Below the pieces are notes generated by a model, which saw nothing but the letters and a program-made list of their open reading frames with translations, ran no database searches and had not been told where the DNA came from. From assembly GCF_035830635.1 (NCBI RefSeq), contig NZ_JAYMFI010000032.1, positions 1 to 57,841 on the forward strand: a DNA stretch of 57,841 nucleotides, in the 5' to 3' direction. Source of the DNA: Adlercreutzia shanghongiae (GTDB lineage Bacteria > Actinomycetota > Coriobacteriia > Coriobacteriales > Eggerthellaceae). The position numbers and the translations under genes are program-made. Shown piece by piece: positions 1-8,471 of the stretch (the first letter of the stretch is position 1; each line of letters starts with the position of its first letter).

Positions 1-331
<331 letters not shown>

Positions 332-768
332 CATCCCCCTAAGGGGACACAGTTCGATGTGAGTCTCGATCTCTGTTTTAAAACTCTCCGTCGGGGCTAT
401 CCGCCCCTGACAGGGATAATAAGCTTGTTCTCTGTGATGTCCGTCTGACATCCTCGAGATGATTCATCTCTCGAATTCCATCCTCAGTATCCGGTTGTCA
501 AGGTTCCGCGGGAGCCTCTCCCGCCGCGCTGCCCTCGTGAGCGGCGCAAGGAAGTACTTTACTCTTTTGCTCAAGGCCTGTCAACAACTTTTTTCAAAAT
601 TTTTGAAAATTTGTTTTCAGCCTTGGTTTCGCTTCTTGCAGAAGAGGCAAGAGAGAAAGCCTTGCGAAGTTGTCTCGTGGAGACCTCTTCGCCCGCGCCT
701 TCTCAAGCGCGGGTTGTATAGATTACTACGATGCTCAAATGAGCGCAAGAGGTAATTTTAAAAATTTT
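332..768. other. rRNA leader and upstream non-coding region
   Basis: No credible gene is present here. The stretch holds the rRNA leader, the rrn promoter (annotated separately), and a small hairpin with 7-bp arms CCCGCGC/GCGCGGG at 692-713. That hairpin could terminate the anti-sigma transcript that ends at 769. A second TTGACA hexamer (minus strand, 496-501) may mark an additional rrn promoter but has only a weak -10. Confidence 0.6.
556..620 (-). promoter_or_regulatory. rrn promoter with UP element
   Basis: On the minus strand there is a perfect -35 TTGACA (579-584), a 17-bp spacer and a -10 TAAAGT (556-561). Directly upstream lies a run of A and T tracts (about 585-620) typical of an alpha-CTD-binding UP element. 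Transcription would start near 549 and run about 220 nt before the mature 16S 5' end. This is the expected arrangement for a strong rRNA operon promoter. Confidence 0.8.
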
Positions 769-1494
769 TTAGCCGGCCGATTGGCCTGTTCCGTGATGCT
801 GTCCGCGATGCCCTTGCCCCCGGCCATGACCCATGCCCGATTCGTGGCGTCCCCCGCCGCACTGGCTGCCATCAGCTCGGTGGCAGCGGTGAGCGCAGGG
901 CATATCGGCCAGGGCGCGATCAGTCTGCTCGGCGATGTCGGCACCGAGCCGCTGATCGTCGGACTCGATGCTCACGTCCACCAAAGCGTCGGCGGTCAGA
1001 TACGGCGCGAAAGCGGGGCTTTTCACGAGACAGGTGATGGCTTCTTCATAGGAAAGGTTATCGAGGGCGACTTCAGCAAGAACCGTTTCGCCGTCCTCGT
1101 TAAGGCCCCTTGCGGCAATGACCTTGCCGAAGGGGTTGACCGCAAGCTCGATGGACGGATTCACGCTGATGCCGACAAGAGCGGCGGGCGTCCGATACGC
1201 CCCGAAGATACCGAAGGCGGCCAGGGCGAGAATCAGGCAAGCGGCCAGGGGAATGAACATGCGCGAGCGCCGCTTGGCGCCTAGATGGCGGAGCTGCGAC
1301 GGACGCGCCGCCGAGGAAGCTGCAGCGGGAAACGTCTCCTCCGCAGGTGCGTCGGCATCGTTAAGGGCACTCGCATCGCCGGAAACATGACGCGCTCGCG
1401 CCGCTTCAATAGCGGCCAGCGCATAAGAGCGCACCTCGTCGGGCAGCCGCTCGCCATCGTAAGCCTCGCGGAGGCGCTGTTCGATATCGGTCAT
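769..1494 (-). CDS. anti-sigma factor, RsgI-like, His-rich tail
   Basis: This 241-aa protein has a soluble N-terminal part of about 78 residues, one transmembrane helix (about residues 79-100) and an extracytoplasmic part. That part begins with a SVNPSIELAVNPFGKVI stretch typical of RsgI-type anti-sigma proteins. The last ~40 residues are Gly/His-rich with three Cys, so metal binding is possible. The ATG overlaps the stop of the upstream ECF sigma gene (ATGA), implying coupled translation and a cognate pair. The other reading frame stays open over 735-944, so a frameshift near the His-rich tail cannot be fully excluded. I favour the in-frame tail because the neighbouring secreted protein also ends in a His/Gly-rich segment. 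Confidence 0.75.
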   Translation of the reverse strand: MTDIEQRLREAYDGERLPDEVRSYALAAIEAARARHVSGDASALNDADAPAEETFPAAASSAARPSQLRHLGAKRRSRMFIPLAACLILALAAFGIFGAYRTPAALVGISVNPSIELAVNPFGKVIAARGLNEDGETVLAEVALDNLSYEEAITCLVKSPAFAPYLTADALVDVSIESDDQRLGADIAEQTDRALADMPCAHRCHRADGSQCGGGRHESGMGHGRGQGHRGQHHGTGQSAG

Positions 1495-1979
1495 TGCAGG
1501 GCCTCCTTCAGCAGTCTCTTGCCGCGGGCGATCCAGGAGTACACGGTGTTCACGGGAGCATCCATAAGCTCGGATATCTCCGGAGCCGTATAACCTTCAT
1601 AGAGCGCGAGATACACCGGCGTGCGCGGCGGGTCGTCAAGGGCGCTCATGGCGTCGAGCACTTCGCGCACGCGGGAACCCGGCTGAGTGTGGGGGTCGCA
1701 CGAGCGCGCAGGGCAATCGCCCGCAGCTTCCAAGGGCTCGTTTTTCCGATGGGCCGCCTTCCGCATATCGCGGCAGCGGTTCGTCGCCACACGGATGAGC
1801 CACGCCTTGCGATGCTCCTCGCTGGCAAAGGCCGCAGTGTCGGCCAACGCGTAACGCATGAAAGCATCCTGGAAGGCGTCCTCGGCGTCATCGCGATGCC
1901 TCAGGCCCACAAGGCAGACGCGCCAGACGGTATCGCCATGGCGCGTCATCGCGTTCTCTATGTCTGCAGCCGGCCGCAC
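1491..1979 (-). CDS. ECF-type RNA polymerase sigma factor
   Basis: This 162-aa protein has sigma region 2 (about residues 10-75, with the DAEDAFQDAFMRYA segment) and region 4 (about 105-160, with YTAPEISELMDAPVNTVYSWI as helix-turn-helix). Length and organisation fit a group 4 (ECF) sigma factor with no extra domains. The start is probably GTG at 1979, preceded by an AGGGA-like Shine-Dalgarno sequence. It lies 12 nt after the secreted protein gene and overlaps the anti-sigma gene by 4 nt. The regulon is unknown; autoregulation of the three-gene operon is likely but inferred. Confidence 0.9.
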   Translation of the reverse strand: MRPAADIENAMTRHGDTVWRVCLVGLRHRDDAEDAFQDAFMRYALADTAAFASEEHRKAWLIRVATNRCRDMRKAAHRKNEPLEAAGDCPARSCDPHTQPGSRVREVLDAMSALDDPPRTPVYLALYEGYTAPEISELMDAPVNTVYSWIARGKRLLKEALQ

Positions 1980-1991
1980 CGGGCAAATTCC

Positions 1992-2408
1992 CTAACGCCA
2001 GCAGCCGTGGCCCTGGCCATGATGGGCACGACCGCCGTTCTGCCCGCCCTGGCCCTGGCCACGGGGGCATCCCTCGCCGTAGTTGTCGCACACACCATCG
2101 CCGTCCTCGTCCACAAAGCCCGGACAAGAAGAAGCCGTTGCGTCGCAGTTGTCGCAGATGCCGTCGTTGTCAGCATCAACATAGCCCCCGCAAACGCCGC
2201 GATGCCCCTCGGGATGATGGTAGCCGCGCGGGCTCTGGCCCCCGATAGCCTCCTCGCTCTGCACGGCATCACGCTGCACCGCGTAGGCGGGACAGGCGGC
2301 GCGCTCGGCCACCCGCGAAGGGCTCGGCATGAGGGCGGCAAAGGCCACTGCGGGCACGCACAGCGCCACCACAAGCGCAACAACGATAACGAACGTCGAC
2401 TTCTTCAT
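1992..2408 (-). CDS. secreted protein with Asp-rich Ca-type repeats
   Basis: This 138-aa protein has a clear Sec signal peptide (MKK, then a hydrophobic core, cleavage after about AFA). The mature part carries two copies of a DxDxDGxCDN motif (VDADNDGICDN and VDEDGDGVCDN), resembling thrombospondin type 3 or EF-hand-like Ca loops. It then ends in a Gly/Gln/His-rich tail with a terminal Cys. The start at 2408 is chosen because AGGAGG sits 7 nt upstream; an upstream in-frame codon lacks this. It is first in an operon with an ECF sigma/anti-sigma pair, so it may be the sensed or regulated envelope component. The function is not known. Confidence 0.75.
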   Translation of the reverse strand: MKKSTFVIVVALVVALCVPAVAFAALMPSPSRVAERAACPAYAVQRDAVQSEEAIGGQSPRGYHHPEGHRGVCGGYVDADNDGICDNCDATASSCPGFVDEDGDGVCDNYGEGCPRGQGQGGQNGGRAHHGQGHGCWR

Positions 2409-2432
2409 GAACAATCCTCCTTGGAACAACGA

Positions 2433-2455
2433 GGGCCGAGCTTGCGACTCGGCCC
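2433..2455 (-). terminator. hairpin between tyrS and the sigma operon
   Basis: An 8-bp perfect stem (GGGCCGAG/CTCGGCCC) with a 7-nt loop lies just after the tyrS stop on the minus strand. The following U-run is poor, so it may be a weak terminator or a leader hairpin for the downstream secreted-protein gene. Confidence 0.4.
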
Positions 2456-2516
2456 CCGAGCGACTCTCTAGCAGTAATACGATCGAGGCCGCGCAATCCT
2501 TGCAAAGATTTTCGAA

Positions 2517-3728
2517 TTATTCGAAACGCACGAATTTCTTCTTGCCCACCTGCACCTGGGCGCCCGCGAGCACCTCGGGCGCGACGTTGTAGGACTTCGG
2601 GGCAAGAGGCTCGCCGTTGACCTTCACGCCGCCGCCATCGATAAGGCGGCGCGCCTCGGAGGCGGAAGTGGCCACGCCGGCGTCAACCAGCACCTTGGCC
2701 ACATAGACCAGCCCGCTCTCGTCAGGCGCAAGATCGGGGGCAAACACCGGGGCGTCGGCCGGGAAGCCGTGGTCTTTGAACTTGAGATCGAAGTCGGCCT
2801 CGGCCTCTTCGGCAGCCACGGCGTCGTAGTAGGCCGCCACGATGTTGCGGGCCAGGGCGCGCTTCACCTTGTTGGGGTGCAGCTCGTCGGCGGCAAGGCC
2901 GGCCTCGATGCGATCGATTTCCGCCACATCCTCGGTGGAGGCGAGGCGGTAGTACTTCACCATGAGTTCGTCGGGGATGGACATGACCTTGCCGAACATG
3001 TCGGAGGGCGCATCGGTAAGCCCGATGTAGTTGCCGTAGCTCTTCGACATCTTCTTCACGCCATCGGTGCCCTCGAGCAAGGGCAGCGTGAGGCAGACCT
3101 GGGGCTCCATGCCCATCTTCTCCATGAGCTCGCGGCCGGCCAGCAGGTTGAACAGCTGGTCGGTGCCACCCAGCTCCACGTCGGCCTTGATGACCACCGA
3201 GTCGTAGGCCTGCATGACCGGATAGAGGAACTCGTGCAGGCTGATGGACTGGCCGGAGGTGTAGCGGTTGTGGAAGTCGTCGCGCTCCAGGATGCGGGCG
3301 ACGGTGAAGTTGGCCAGAAGCTTCAGCAGGTGCTCCATATCAAGGTCGAGGATCCACTCGGAGTTGTAGCGCAGGGTGGTCTTCTCGGGATCGAGCACCT
3401 TGAAGGCCTGGTCCACGTAGGTCTGGGCGTTTTCCTGGATCTTCTCGCGAGAAAGCTGCGGGCGCGTGGAGTTGCGGCCGGACGGGTCGCCGATAAGCGC
3501 CGTGCCGTCGCCGATGATGAGCGTCACCTGATGGCCCAGATCCTGAAACTGGCGCAGCTTGCGCAGGGGCACCGCATGCCCCAAATGGATGTCGGGAGCG
3601 GTGGGGTCCACGCCGAGCTTCACGTTCAGCGGCACGCCGCGCTTGAGCTTCTCCAGAAGGGCCACCTCGGGGACAATCTGGGCCGTGCCCGATTTGATGA
3701 TGTGCAGTTGTTCTTCAGGAGTAAGCAT
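2517..3728 (-). CDS. tyrS: tyrosyl-tRNA synthetase
   Basis: This 403-aa protein charges tRNA-Tyr in the cytoplasm. Class I signatures are plain: HLGH at residues 48-51 within DPTAPDIHLGH, KMSKS at 226-230, and a C-terminal S4-like RNA-binding domain from about residue 340 (ARRLIDGGGVKVNGEP). The HLGH context is that of the TyrZ-like subgroup rather than the E. coli subgroup. It starts with ATG preceded by a GAAGG sequence. It stands alone; no T-box leader is visible upstream, only a conventional promoter. Confidence 0.97.
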   Translation of the reverse strand: MLTPEEQLHIIKSGTAQIVPEVALLEKLKRGVPLNVKLGVDPTAPDIHLGHAVPLRKLRQFQDLGHQVTLIIGDGTALIGDPSGRNSTRPQLSREKIQENAQTYVDQAFKVLDPEKTTLRYNSEWILDLDMEHLLKLLANFTVARILERDDFHNRYTSGQSISLHEFLYPVMQAYDSVVIKADVELGGTDQLFNLLAGRELMEKMGMEPQVCLTLPLLEGTDGVKKMSKSYGNYIGLTDAPSDMFGKVMSIPDELMVKYYRLASTEDVAEIDRIEAGLAADELHPNKVKRALARNIVAAYYDAVAAEEAEADFDLKFKDHGFPADAPVFAPDLAPDESGLVYVAKVLVDAGVATSASEARRLIDGGGVKVNGEPLAPKSYNVAPEVLAGAQVQVGKKKFVRFE

Positions 3729-3765
3729 GTTGCCTTCGCTTTCCAGATGTCGTGCCCGCCAAAAA

Positions 3766-3795
3766 GTTATATAAGTTGATACCTTATGAAGTCGA
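3766..3795 (-). promoter_or_regulatory. tyrS promoter candidate
   Basis: On the minus strand there is a -35-like TCGACT (3790-3795), an 18-bp spacer and a -10 TATAAC (3766-3771), about 40 nt before the tyrS ATG. The region is AT-rich relative to the flanks and contains a short AAGTC/GACTT dyad around the -35. Confidence 0.5.
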
Positions 3796-3799
3796 TGAC

Positions 3800-4063
3800 T
3801 TATGCAAGTGTTGGAATTCTAGCACAAGGGCGCCGCCACATCTCCTCCGCTCGTTCGATGTAATCGCCCATTCCGGGGACGGTGAAAGCAACGTAGCCCC
3901 GCTCCGGCGCGTAGATGAGGCCATCGCGAATCAACCGATCGCGTAGCACGGAGAGGCCATTCACACTCTTCTTCCCCATACGCTGCGCTATGTCACCGAG
4001 CTGCGAAGCGCCGGTACTCCCACACCAGATCGTCGTGGCGCGCATGAATTCCTTGCCCTTCAT
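3800..4063 (-). pseudogene. C-terminal remnant of an AAA-family ATPase
   Basis: An 87-codon frame reads as a winged-helix tail: a GDIAQRMGKKSVNGLSVLRDRLI stretch, then LIYAPERGYVAFTVPGMGDYI. In my recollection this is the C-terminal domain of a family of ATP-binding proteins frequent in Eggerthellaceae, which carry an N-terminal P-loop NTPase domain. No Walker A or B motif is present here, so the gene is a stub. An N-terminal stub of what looks like the same family lies at 38612-38736. Expression as a small protein is possible but unlikely. Confidence 0.55.
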
Positions 4064-4132
4064 GGTTGCGCAAATTCCAGAACAAGATGCATTTCTGCCG
4101 GAATTTGGATTGGGAAAACCCCTTCGACCTCT

Positions 4133-4194
4133 TTATCTAACACTTTATAGGCCAATCTTAAAATTTTTAGATTGGCCTATAAAGTGTTAGATAA
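4133..4194. repeat. 26-bp perfect inverted repeat, 10-nt loop
   Basis: Arms at 4133-4158 and 4169-4194 are exact reverse complements (26 of 26). They flank a 10-nt A/T loop. The outer end reads TTATCTAACACTTTATAGG. The arms are much more AT-rich than the surrounding genome. There is no open frame or transposase. It could be a bidirectional terminator, a protein-binding cruciform, or the scar of a mobile element next to a truncated ATPase gene. Confidence 0.9.
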
Positions 4195-4355
4195 CGAGTG
4201 GCAAGAATGGCTGCCAAACCCTCAGAGGAACGTCCCGTATTGGACAACTAAGGATTATGCAGCGAAACATTATGTCGCTGTGCATAGTCATGAACGCAAT
4301 ACAAAAGCGGAGTCGACGGGAAGCGTCTGCCGAAATCGGCAGGCGCTGGGAAAGG

Positions 4356-4387
4356 GGCGTGGCAGCGGGAGGGGAAACTGCCACGCC
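4356..4387 (-). terminator. putative terminator of the cytochrome operon
   Basis: A perfect 10-bp stem GGCGTGGCAG/CTGCCACGCC with a 12-nt loop lies 57 nt beyond the cytochrome stop codon. The U-tract after it is short, so efficiency is uncertain. Confidence 0.5.
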
Positions 4388-4443
4388 GTCGGTATGTCGA
4401 TTGATCGATGCGTCAGAGAACCAACGCGCTGTATCGCATGCGC

Positions 4444-5049
4444 TTACTCGTGGCAGGTATGGCACTCGTAGACGTTCTCGTGATGGCAGCCCACGCAGAA
4501 ATCGCGTGCGGTTTCTTCCACGTTGTCTTCCCCGTGGCCGCTGTGGCAATCGAGGCAGGTATGCGCCTCATGTTCAGCATTCTCGGGAACGTCGTGGGGA
4601 TTGATCGTCGTGGATTGATCGTCTGTTAGCACCGTAGAGCTCGCCGTGGCCTCGGCCAAAGAAGCGCTATCGTGGCACGTCTCGCACAAGGCCGCATCGA
4701 CGCTCGTCTTCTTGAGCTTCTTCGGCGCCTTTCCCGTCATGTCACCGTGGGCCTCCGTCAGGCCCGCCTCGTCGGCGTGGCAGGTCGTGCACTGGAAGTC
4801 CTGCGAGGTCATGTGGAAGCCCGCAGCACAAGTGGCGGCGGCTGCCGATTCGGCCTCCGCGCCGTGGCAGGCGGCGCAGTCCAAATCGGCGGACCAGGCC
4901 GAGGCTGTCGCGACCTCGGCGCCGTCGGAGCCAGTATCACTCATCGACGAAGGAGATGCCGTTCTCGGAGCACATCCCGCAACGATCGATGCGCAAATCA
5001 TGGCTCCCAGCACTGTGACTGCGAGCAGTCTCTTCTTCGTCGACTTCAT
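4444..5049 (-). CDS. six-haem c-type cytochrome lipoprotein
   Basis: This 201-aa protein has a lipoprotein signal peptide with lipobox IVAGC (Cys26) and six CxxCH haem-attachment motifs, starting at about residues 58, 87, 122, 165, 185 and 196. The spacing and size suggest a small multihaem electron carrier anchored outside the membrane, which would pass electrons to the flavoprotein encoded directly upstream. The ATG lies 3 nt after the flavoprotein stop, with a TAAGTC-ATG junction, so the two genes form one operon. It resembles the haem domain of flavocytochrome c fumarate reductases, here on a separate polypeptide. The terminal electron acceptor cannot be told from sequence. Confidence 0.9.
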   Translation of the reverse strand: MKSTKKRLLAVTVLGAMICASIVAGCAPRTASPSSMSDTGSDGAEVATASAWSADLDCAACHGAEAESAAAATCAAGFHMTSQDFQCTTCHADEAGLTEAHGDMTGKAPKKLKKTSVDAALCETCHDSASLAEATASSTVLTDDQSTTINPHDVPENAEHEAHTCLDCHSGHGEDNVEETARDFCVGCHHENVYECHTCHE

Positions 5050-5052
5050 GAC

Positions 5053-6726
5053 TTACGCCTCCCAGGCATCGAGCGTGGCAGCGTGGCGGATTGCGATGCG
5101 ACCGGAGGACATGGCCTCGCCGAAGTTGCCGCCCTGGTTGTACAGATACGGGTAGGGGGCTCCCATCTCGCCGGCACCGTAGAGGCGCGGGATAGGGGTT
5201 TCGTCAATGGTGCCAACGATCTGGCCGTTTGCGTTGCGCTTCGGACCACCCTGGGAGTTCAGCACCGTGTTCACGATCTCGGTCACATAGTAAGGAGATT
5301 CGATCTTCTCGAGGTCGAAGGCGGCCTTGTAGATTTCGTCGTTCTCATGGCCGGGGGACGGCACGAGCCAGCCCATGGCGCTCAGGTCGGATCCGCGATG
5401 GAAGTGCTCGTCGAAGCCGGCGTCCACAAAGCCGTTGTACTGATCGATCACAGCGGTGAGCTTGGCCTCGTCATAACCAGTGGCAGCGGCCACTTCGGCC
5501 AGAGTCTCGCACTTGATGACCACGCCGGCGTCCATAGCAGCCTGGTTGTCGGGGAAGGACTCGAAAACCTTCTTCAGCTGGCCCGCGAAGCTCGAAGGAG
5601 AGAAGAGGTTGCCAGAGTCGAAAGCGTTCTGACCAAAGATGCACCAGCCGCCGGTGGGCAAATCGAGATCGGCATAAGAACCATGGCGGAAGATTTTACC
5701 GTGGCGCAGCAGGCCTTCGCCGATGCCCATGCAATCCTCGTTCATATAACGGTCACCGTAGGCATCCAGGAAGATATAGTCGTGGGTCTTGAAGGACGGC
5801 CAGGTGCGCGCGTCGTCGTTATCGACGGCCAATGTGCGAAAACCCGGATAGTTGCCGGAGAAGTTGTTCATGTGCCACAGCTTCGCACCGACGGCTTGGG
5901 CCATGAGAATGCCGTCGCCGCGATTCCACCAGGTGCCTTTACCCTTGGTGCCGCTGTAGCCGCACGGGCAGTACGTCTGCATCATCTCCTCATTGAATTC
6001 GAAGCCGCCGGCGGCTAAGATGACGCCCTTGCGGGCCTTGAAGTTGCGTCCGTCCTCGGTGGTTACGCCGCGCACCTCGTTGCCATCGCTGGTCACGAGG
6101 GAGATGGCTCGGGCCTCATACTCGAAGGGGACGCCGAGCTCGTCGGCCTTGTCTTTCATGTCGAGCCACAAGGTACCGCTGCCATCGGTATTGCGGCCCT
6201 CCTCGGGATTAACCAATAGAATATGGTCGGAACCGGGCATTTCGGGAAACTCGGGGTGATTCTCCATGGTGAGATCCGATCCCACCACGTCGGTGAGCCA
6301 GTCAACATTCTTGCAGATTTCCTCGGCCCAAGCGTTCATGATGTCGTCTTCCACCACATAAGGAAGGCTCAGCGCGGACTGGTACTCGATAGCAGCCTCG
6401 ACGGAATCAGGGCTGAAAACGCCTTGACCGCAGCAGCGGGAGTTGCCGCCCATTTCCTCTTCGGGAGCAACCTCGAGAACGATGGCGTCGCCGAGACCCT
6501 CATCGTAGCAAGTGATGGCGGCAGCCAAGCCAGCCGCGCCCGAACCCACAATGATGAAGTCGGCTTCGCCGACCCAATCAACGCTGCCGGTTCCGGGCAT
6601 CGCGCCTGGTTCTTGGCCAGCCGTGGGCGCCTCATTGCTGCCGCAACCCGCAAGGCCAGCAACGGCGGCACCGGCCGCCACGATGCTCGCGCCCTTCAGG
6701 AAGTTGCGTCGCGTTACTTGTTCCAT
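5053..6726 (-). CDS. TAT-exported FAD reductase (flavoprotein 1)
   Basis: This 557-aa protein begins with a twin-arginine signal (VTRRNFLKG, residues 4-12) and a lipobox-like AGLAGC ending at Cys28. An FAD-binding Rossmann motif IIVGSGAAGLAAA follows at about residues 58-70. The fold is that of the fumarate reductase/succinate dehydrogenase flavoprotein family. The region where fumarate reductases carry R-L-G-G-N reads YLYNQGGNFGEAMSSGR, so the substrate-binding Arg is absent and the substrate is probably not fumarate. It is exported folded with FAD and probably reduced by the six-haem cytochrome encoded next. A strong Shine-Dalgarno GGAGGAG supports the start. The divergent LuxR1 gene is the likely regulator. 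Confidence 0.9.
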   Translation of the reverse strand: MEQVTRRNFLKGASIVAAGAAVAGLAGCGSNEAPTAGQEPGAMPGTGSVDWVGEADFIIVGSGAAGLAAAITCYDEGLGDAIVLEVAPEEEMGGNSRCCGQGVFSPDSVEAAIEYQSALSLPYVVEDDIMNAWAEEICKNVDWLTDVVGSDLTMENHPEFPEMPGSDHILLVNPEEGRNTDGSGTLWLDMKDKADELGVPFEYEARAISLVTSDGNEVRGVTTEDGRNFKARKGVILAAGGFEFNEEMMQTYCPCGYSGTKGKGTWWNRGDGILMAQAVGAKLWHMNNFSGNYPGFRTLAVDNDDARTWPSFKTHDYIFLDAYGDRYMNEDCMGIGEGLLRHGKIFRHGSYADLDLPTGGWCIFGQNAFDSGNLFSPSSFAGQLKKVFESFPDNQAAMDAGVVIKCETLAEVAAATGYDEAKLTAVIDQYNGFVDAGFDEHFHRGSDLSAMGWLVPSPGHENDEIYKAAFDLEKIESPYYVTEIVNTVLNSQGGPKRNANGQIVGTIDETPIPRLYGAGEMGAPYPYLYNQGGNFGEAMSSGRIAIRHAATLDAWEA

Positions 6727-7043
6727 GTTACTTTCTCCTCCTTCGAATAGTTGGGGGAGGTTCGCCTCGCCCCGTATAGCTCCGGCTCTCTCGCCGTGGC
6801 AACCAATCTAGACCGCCGGGCCCTGTCGCGGCTATGGTCTTTCCGCTTAATCAGAGCCAGCCGACGCTTAATCGGATGCGCCTTCAATCGGGCATCGCCA
6901 TTTTTTGCCAGATGGTTATTACCTGGCTTCTATCAGGCATTTCGCTTGTCATTCAATGAGGGAGTAGCGCGCTAGGCAGCCAGATTAAGCGCGCTTAACG
7001 ACTCGATACGGCTACAATGGTTTCCGTACGGGAGGGAGAATCC
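6727..7043. promoter_or_regulatory. divergent control region with CGCTTAATC sites
   Basis: This 317-bp region between flavoprotein 1 and LuxR1 has candidate promoters in both directions. For flavoprotein 1 (minus): -35 TTGCCA at 6797-6802, an 18-bp spacer and -10 TATACG at 6773-6778. For LuxR1 (plus): -10 TACAAT at 7013-7018. The motif CGCTTAATC occurs at 6844-6852 and 6865-6873 and inverted at 6983-6991. The inverted copy forms part of a perfect 14-bp palindrome TTAAGCGCGCTTAA at 6985-6998, which overlaps the expected -35 of the LuxR1 promoter. A GCCAG/CTGGC dyad lies near 6910-6930. These are candidate LuxR1 binding sites. Confidence 0.55.
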
Positions 7044-8441
7044 ATGGCCAAAGACACTTCGCGCCCTTCGGTCGGGCTCATCGAGTCCGCTTCACGGGCC
7101 CTCGTCGCCAACCAGCTTGTCGCACTTGCCGCCCTCGGCTATCTGCTTGCCCTTTTTCCTTTCAACTGGTGCCTTCATGCAACGGTCGGGCAAAGCGGCT
7201 TCACAGGGCCTCTCAACGCCAATCTCGTTATCGACATAGGGGAGGTCGCTGGCTACGGTGTCGCCATCGCGTGGGGGCTGAAACGAGGGCAACTGCCGAG
7301 CGGCCGCACTGCCGCGATCCTCTTTGCCCTCTTGGGTCTTGGGAGCATCGTCATCACCCTCGCGTCGCAGAGCTCCACCGCCCTTGCGGCCTGGGCCGGA
7401 GATTTGGCCTTGGGCGCAGGATACGCCGCCGTCTTCTCCTTCTGGCTTGCCCTGGTATCGCGCTTCTCGCCCAAGAAGATGCTCATCATTCTGGCCGTCG
7501 GATACCTCGCAAACCTCATCGACTACCCCGTCATCACCGATGTCTCGCGAGAGGTCGGGTGCTTCTACGCCATTATGACAGCGGCGACAAGTCTCTTAAT
7601 TTACGCACTCGTGCATCACAGACTGATCAACTCAGCCCAGAGTCCCCTCTTCCTGGAGGAGACGGCCCGTCCTTACTGGCCCCCTCTGCGCCTTGCGGCC
7701 TTCTGCACCGTCATCTCACTCGCCTACGGCTTCTGCACCGGCAGTATCGGCGTGGGCGTATCGACCGTCGGACTTAAGATCGGCTTCGCGCTGCCTGCTA
7801 TCATCATCCTCGTGGGACTTCTTGCGTCCTATCGGTCCTTCAGTCTGTCTAGCGTGTATTGGATCAGTTGTCCCTTCATGATCTTGGGGCTTCTGAGCAC
7901 GTTCTTCCTCGACGTGAACGCCATGCTCGTCAAGATCCTCGTCACCACCGCGTTGTCGGGCGCCCACTTCGTGGCCTACCTGGTGGTGCGGGTGAGGGGT
8001 CAGGAACTCAAGCGCGATCCCCTTTTCGCCTATGCGGCGCTCAGTCTTCTCATGATGGCTCTCACCGTTGCTGGGAAAACCATGGAGCCCGCGTTCGCCG
8101 GCAGCACGGCGGAAAGCGTCGCGATCGTTGCGTTGGTCCTTGGCGTTGTGCTCACTTACGGGCTGCTGATCAGTAAAGCTGGAGATACCCGGGCCGTGGA
8201 CGTCCGCAGCGCCCTCTCCCCGGAATCAGTTCGCGACCGCACCTTGAAACTCGCCCAGACTAACGGCCTCAGCGAGCGCGAGACCTCCGTCTACCAGCTG
8301 CTCATCGAGGACAAGAGCGTGACCGACATCGCCAATGATCTCTTCATCGCACCCTCTACCGTACGTGCCCACGTGAGCCGCATCTACAGCAAATTCGGTG
8401 TTCATTCCCGCCACGAGCTGCAGCAAAAAATCGAAGAATAG
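7044..8441 (+). CDS. membrane-embedded LuxR-type regulator 1
   Basis: This 465-aa protein has about twelve predicted transmembrane segments over the first ~390 residues. A C-terminal LuxR/GerE DNA-binding domain follows (LSERETSVYQLLIEDKSVTDIANDLF, then APSTVRAHVSRIYSKFGVHSRHELQ). There is no receiver domain. The organisation is characteristic of the large LuxR family of Eggerthellaceae, in which the membrane part is thought to sense a small molecule. The start at 7044 is preferred because GGAGGGAG precedes it by 5 nt. It is divergent from flavoprotein 1 and likely controls it. Confidence 0.9.
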   Translation: MAKDTSRPSVGLIESASRALVANQLVALAALGYLLALFPFNWCLHATVGQSGFTGPLNANLVIDIGEVAGYGVAIAWGLKRGQLPSGRTAAILFALLGLGSIVITLASQSSTALAAWAGDLALGAGYAAVFSFWLALVSRFSPKKMLIILAVGYLANLIDYPVITDVSREVGCFYAIMTAATSLLIYALVHHRLINSAQSPLFLEETARPYWPPLRLAAFCTVISLAYGFCTGSIGVGVSTVGLKIGFALPAIIILVGLLASYRSFSLSSVYWISCPFMILGLLSTFFLDVNAMLVKILVTTALSGAHFVAYLVVRVRGQELKRDPLFAYAALSLLMMALTVAGKTMEPAFAGSTAESVAIVALVLGVVLTYGLLISKAGDTRAVDVRSALSPESVRDRTLKLAQTNGLSERETSVYQLLIEDKSVTDIANDLFIAPSTVRAHVSRIYSKFGVHSRHELQQKIEE

Positions 8442-8471
8442 CGGCTGCTCCATTGCAAGAGCAGACGCGTC

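Larger units (their letters stand above)
4064..4443. other. intergenic region with palindrome
   Basis: No gene can be supported. The stretch contains a 26-bp inverted repeat (separate entry), AT-rich sequence around it, and a hairpin near 4356-4387. Short open frames here do not look like proteins. Confidence 0.5.

Noticed and set aside
735..944. 69-codon alternative frame at the end of the anti-sigma gene (possible frameshift)
   Set aside because: The in-frame His/Gly-rich tail resembles the tail of the neighbouring secreted protein, and the alternative frame has no clear similarity; left as a caveat.
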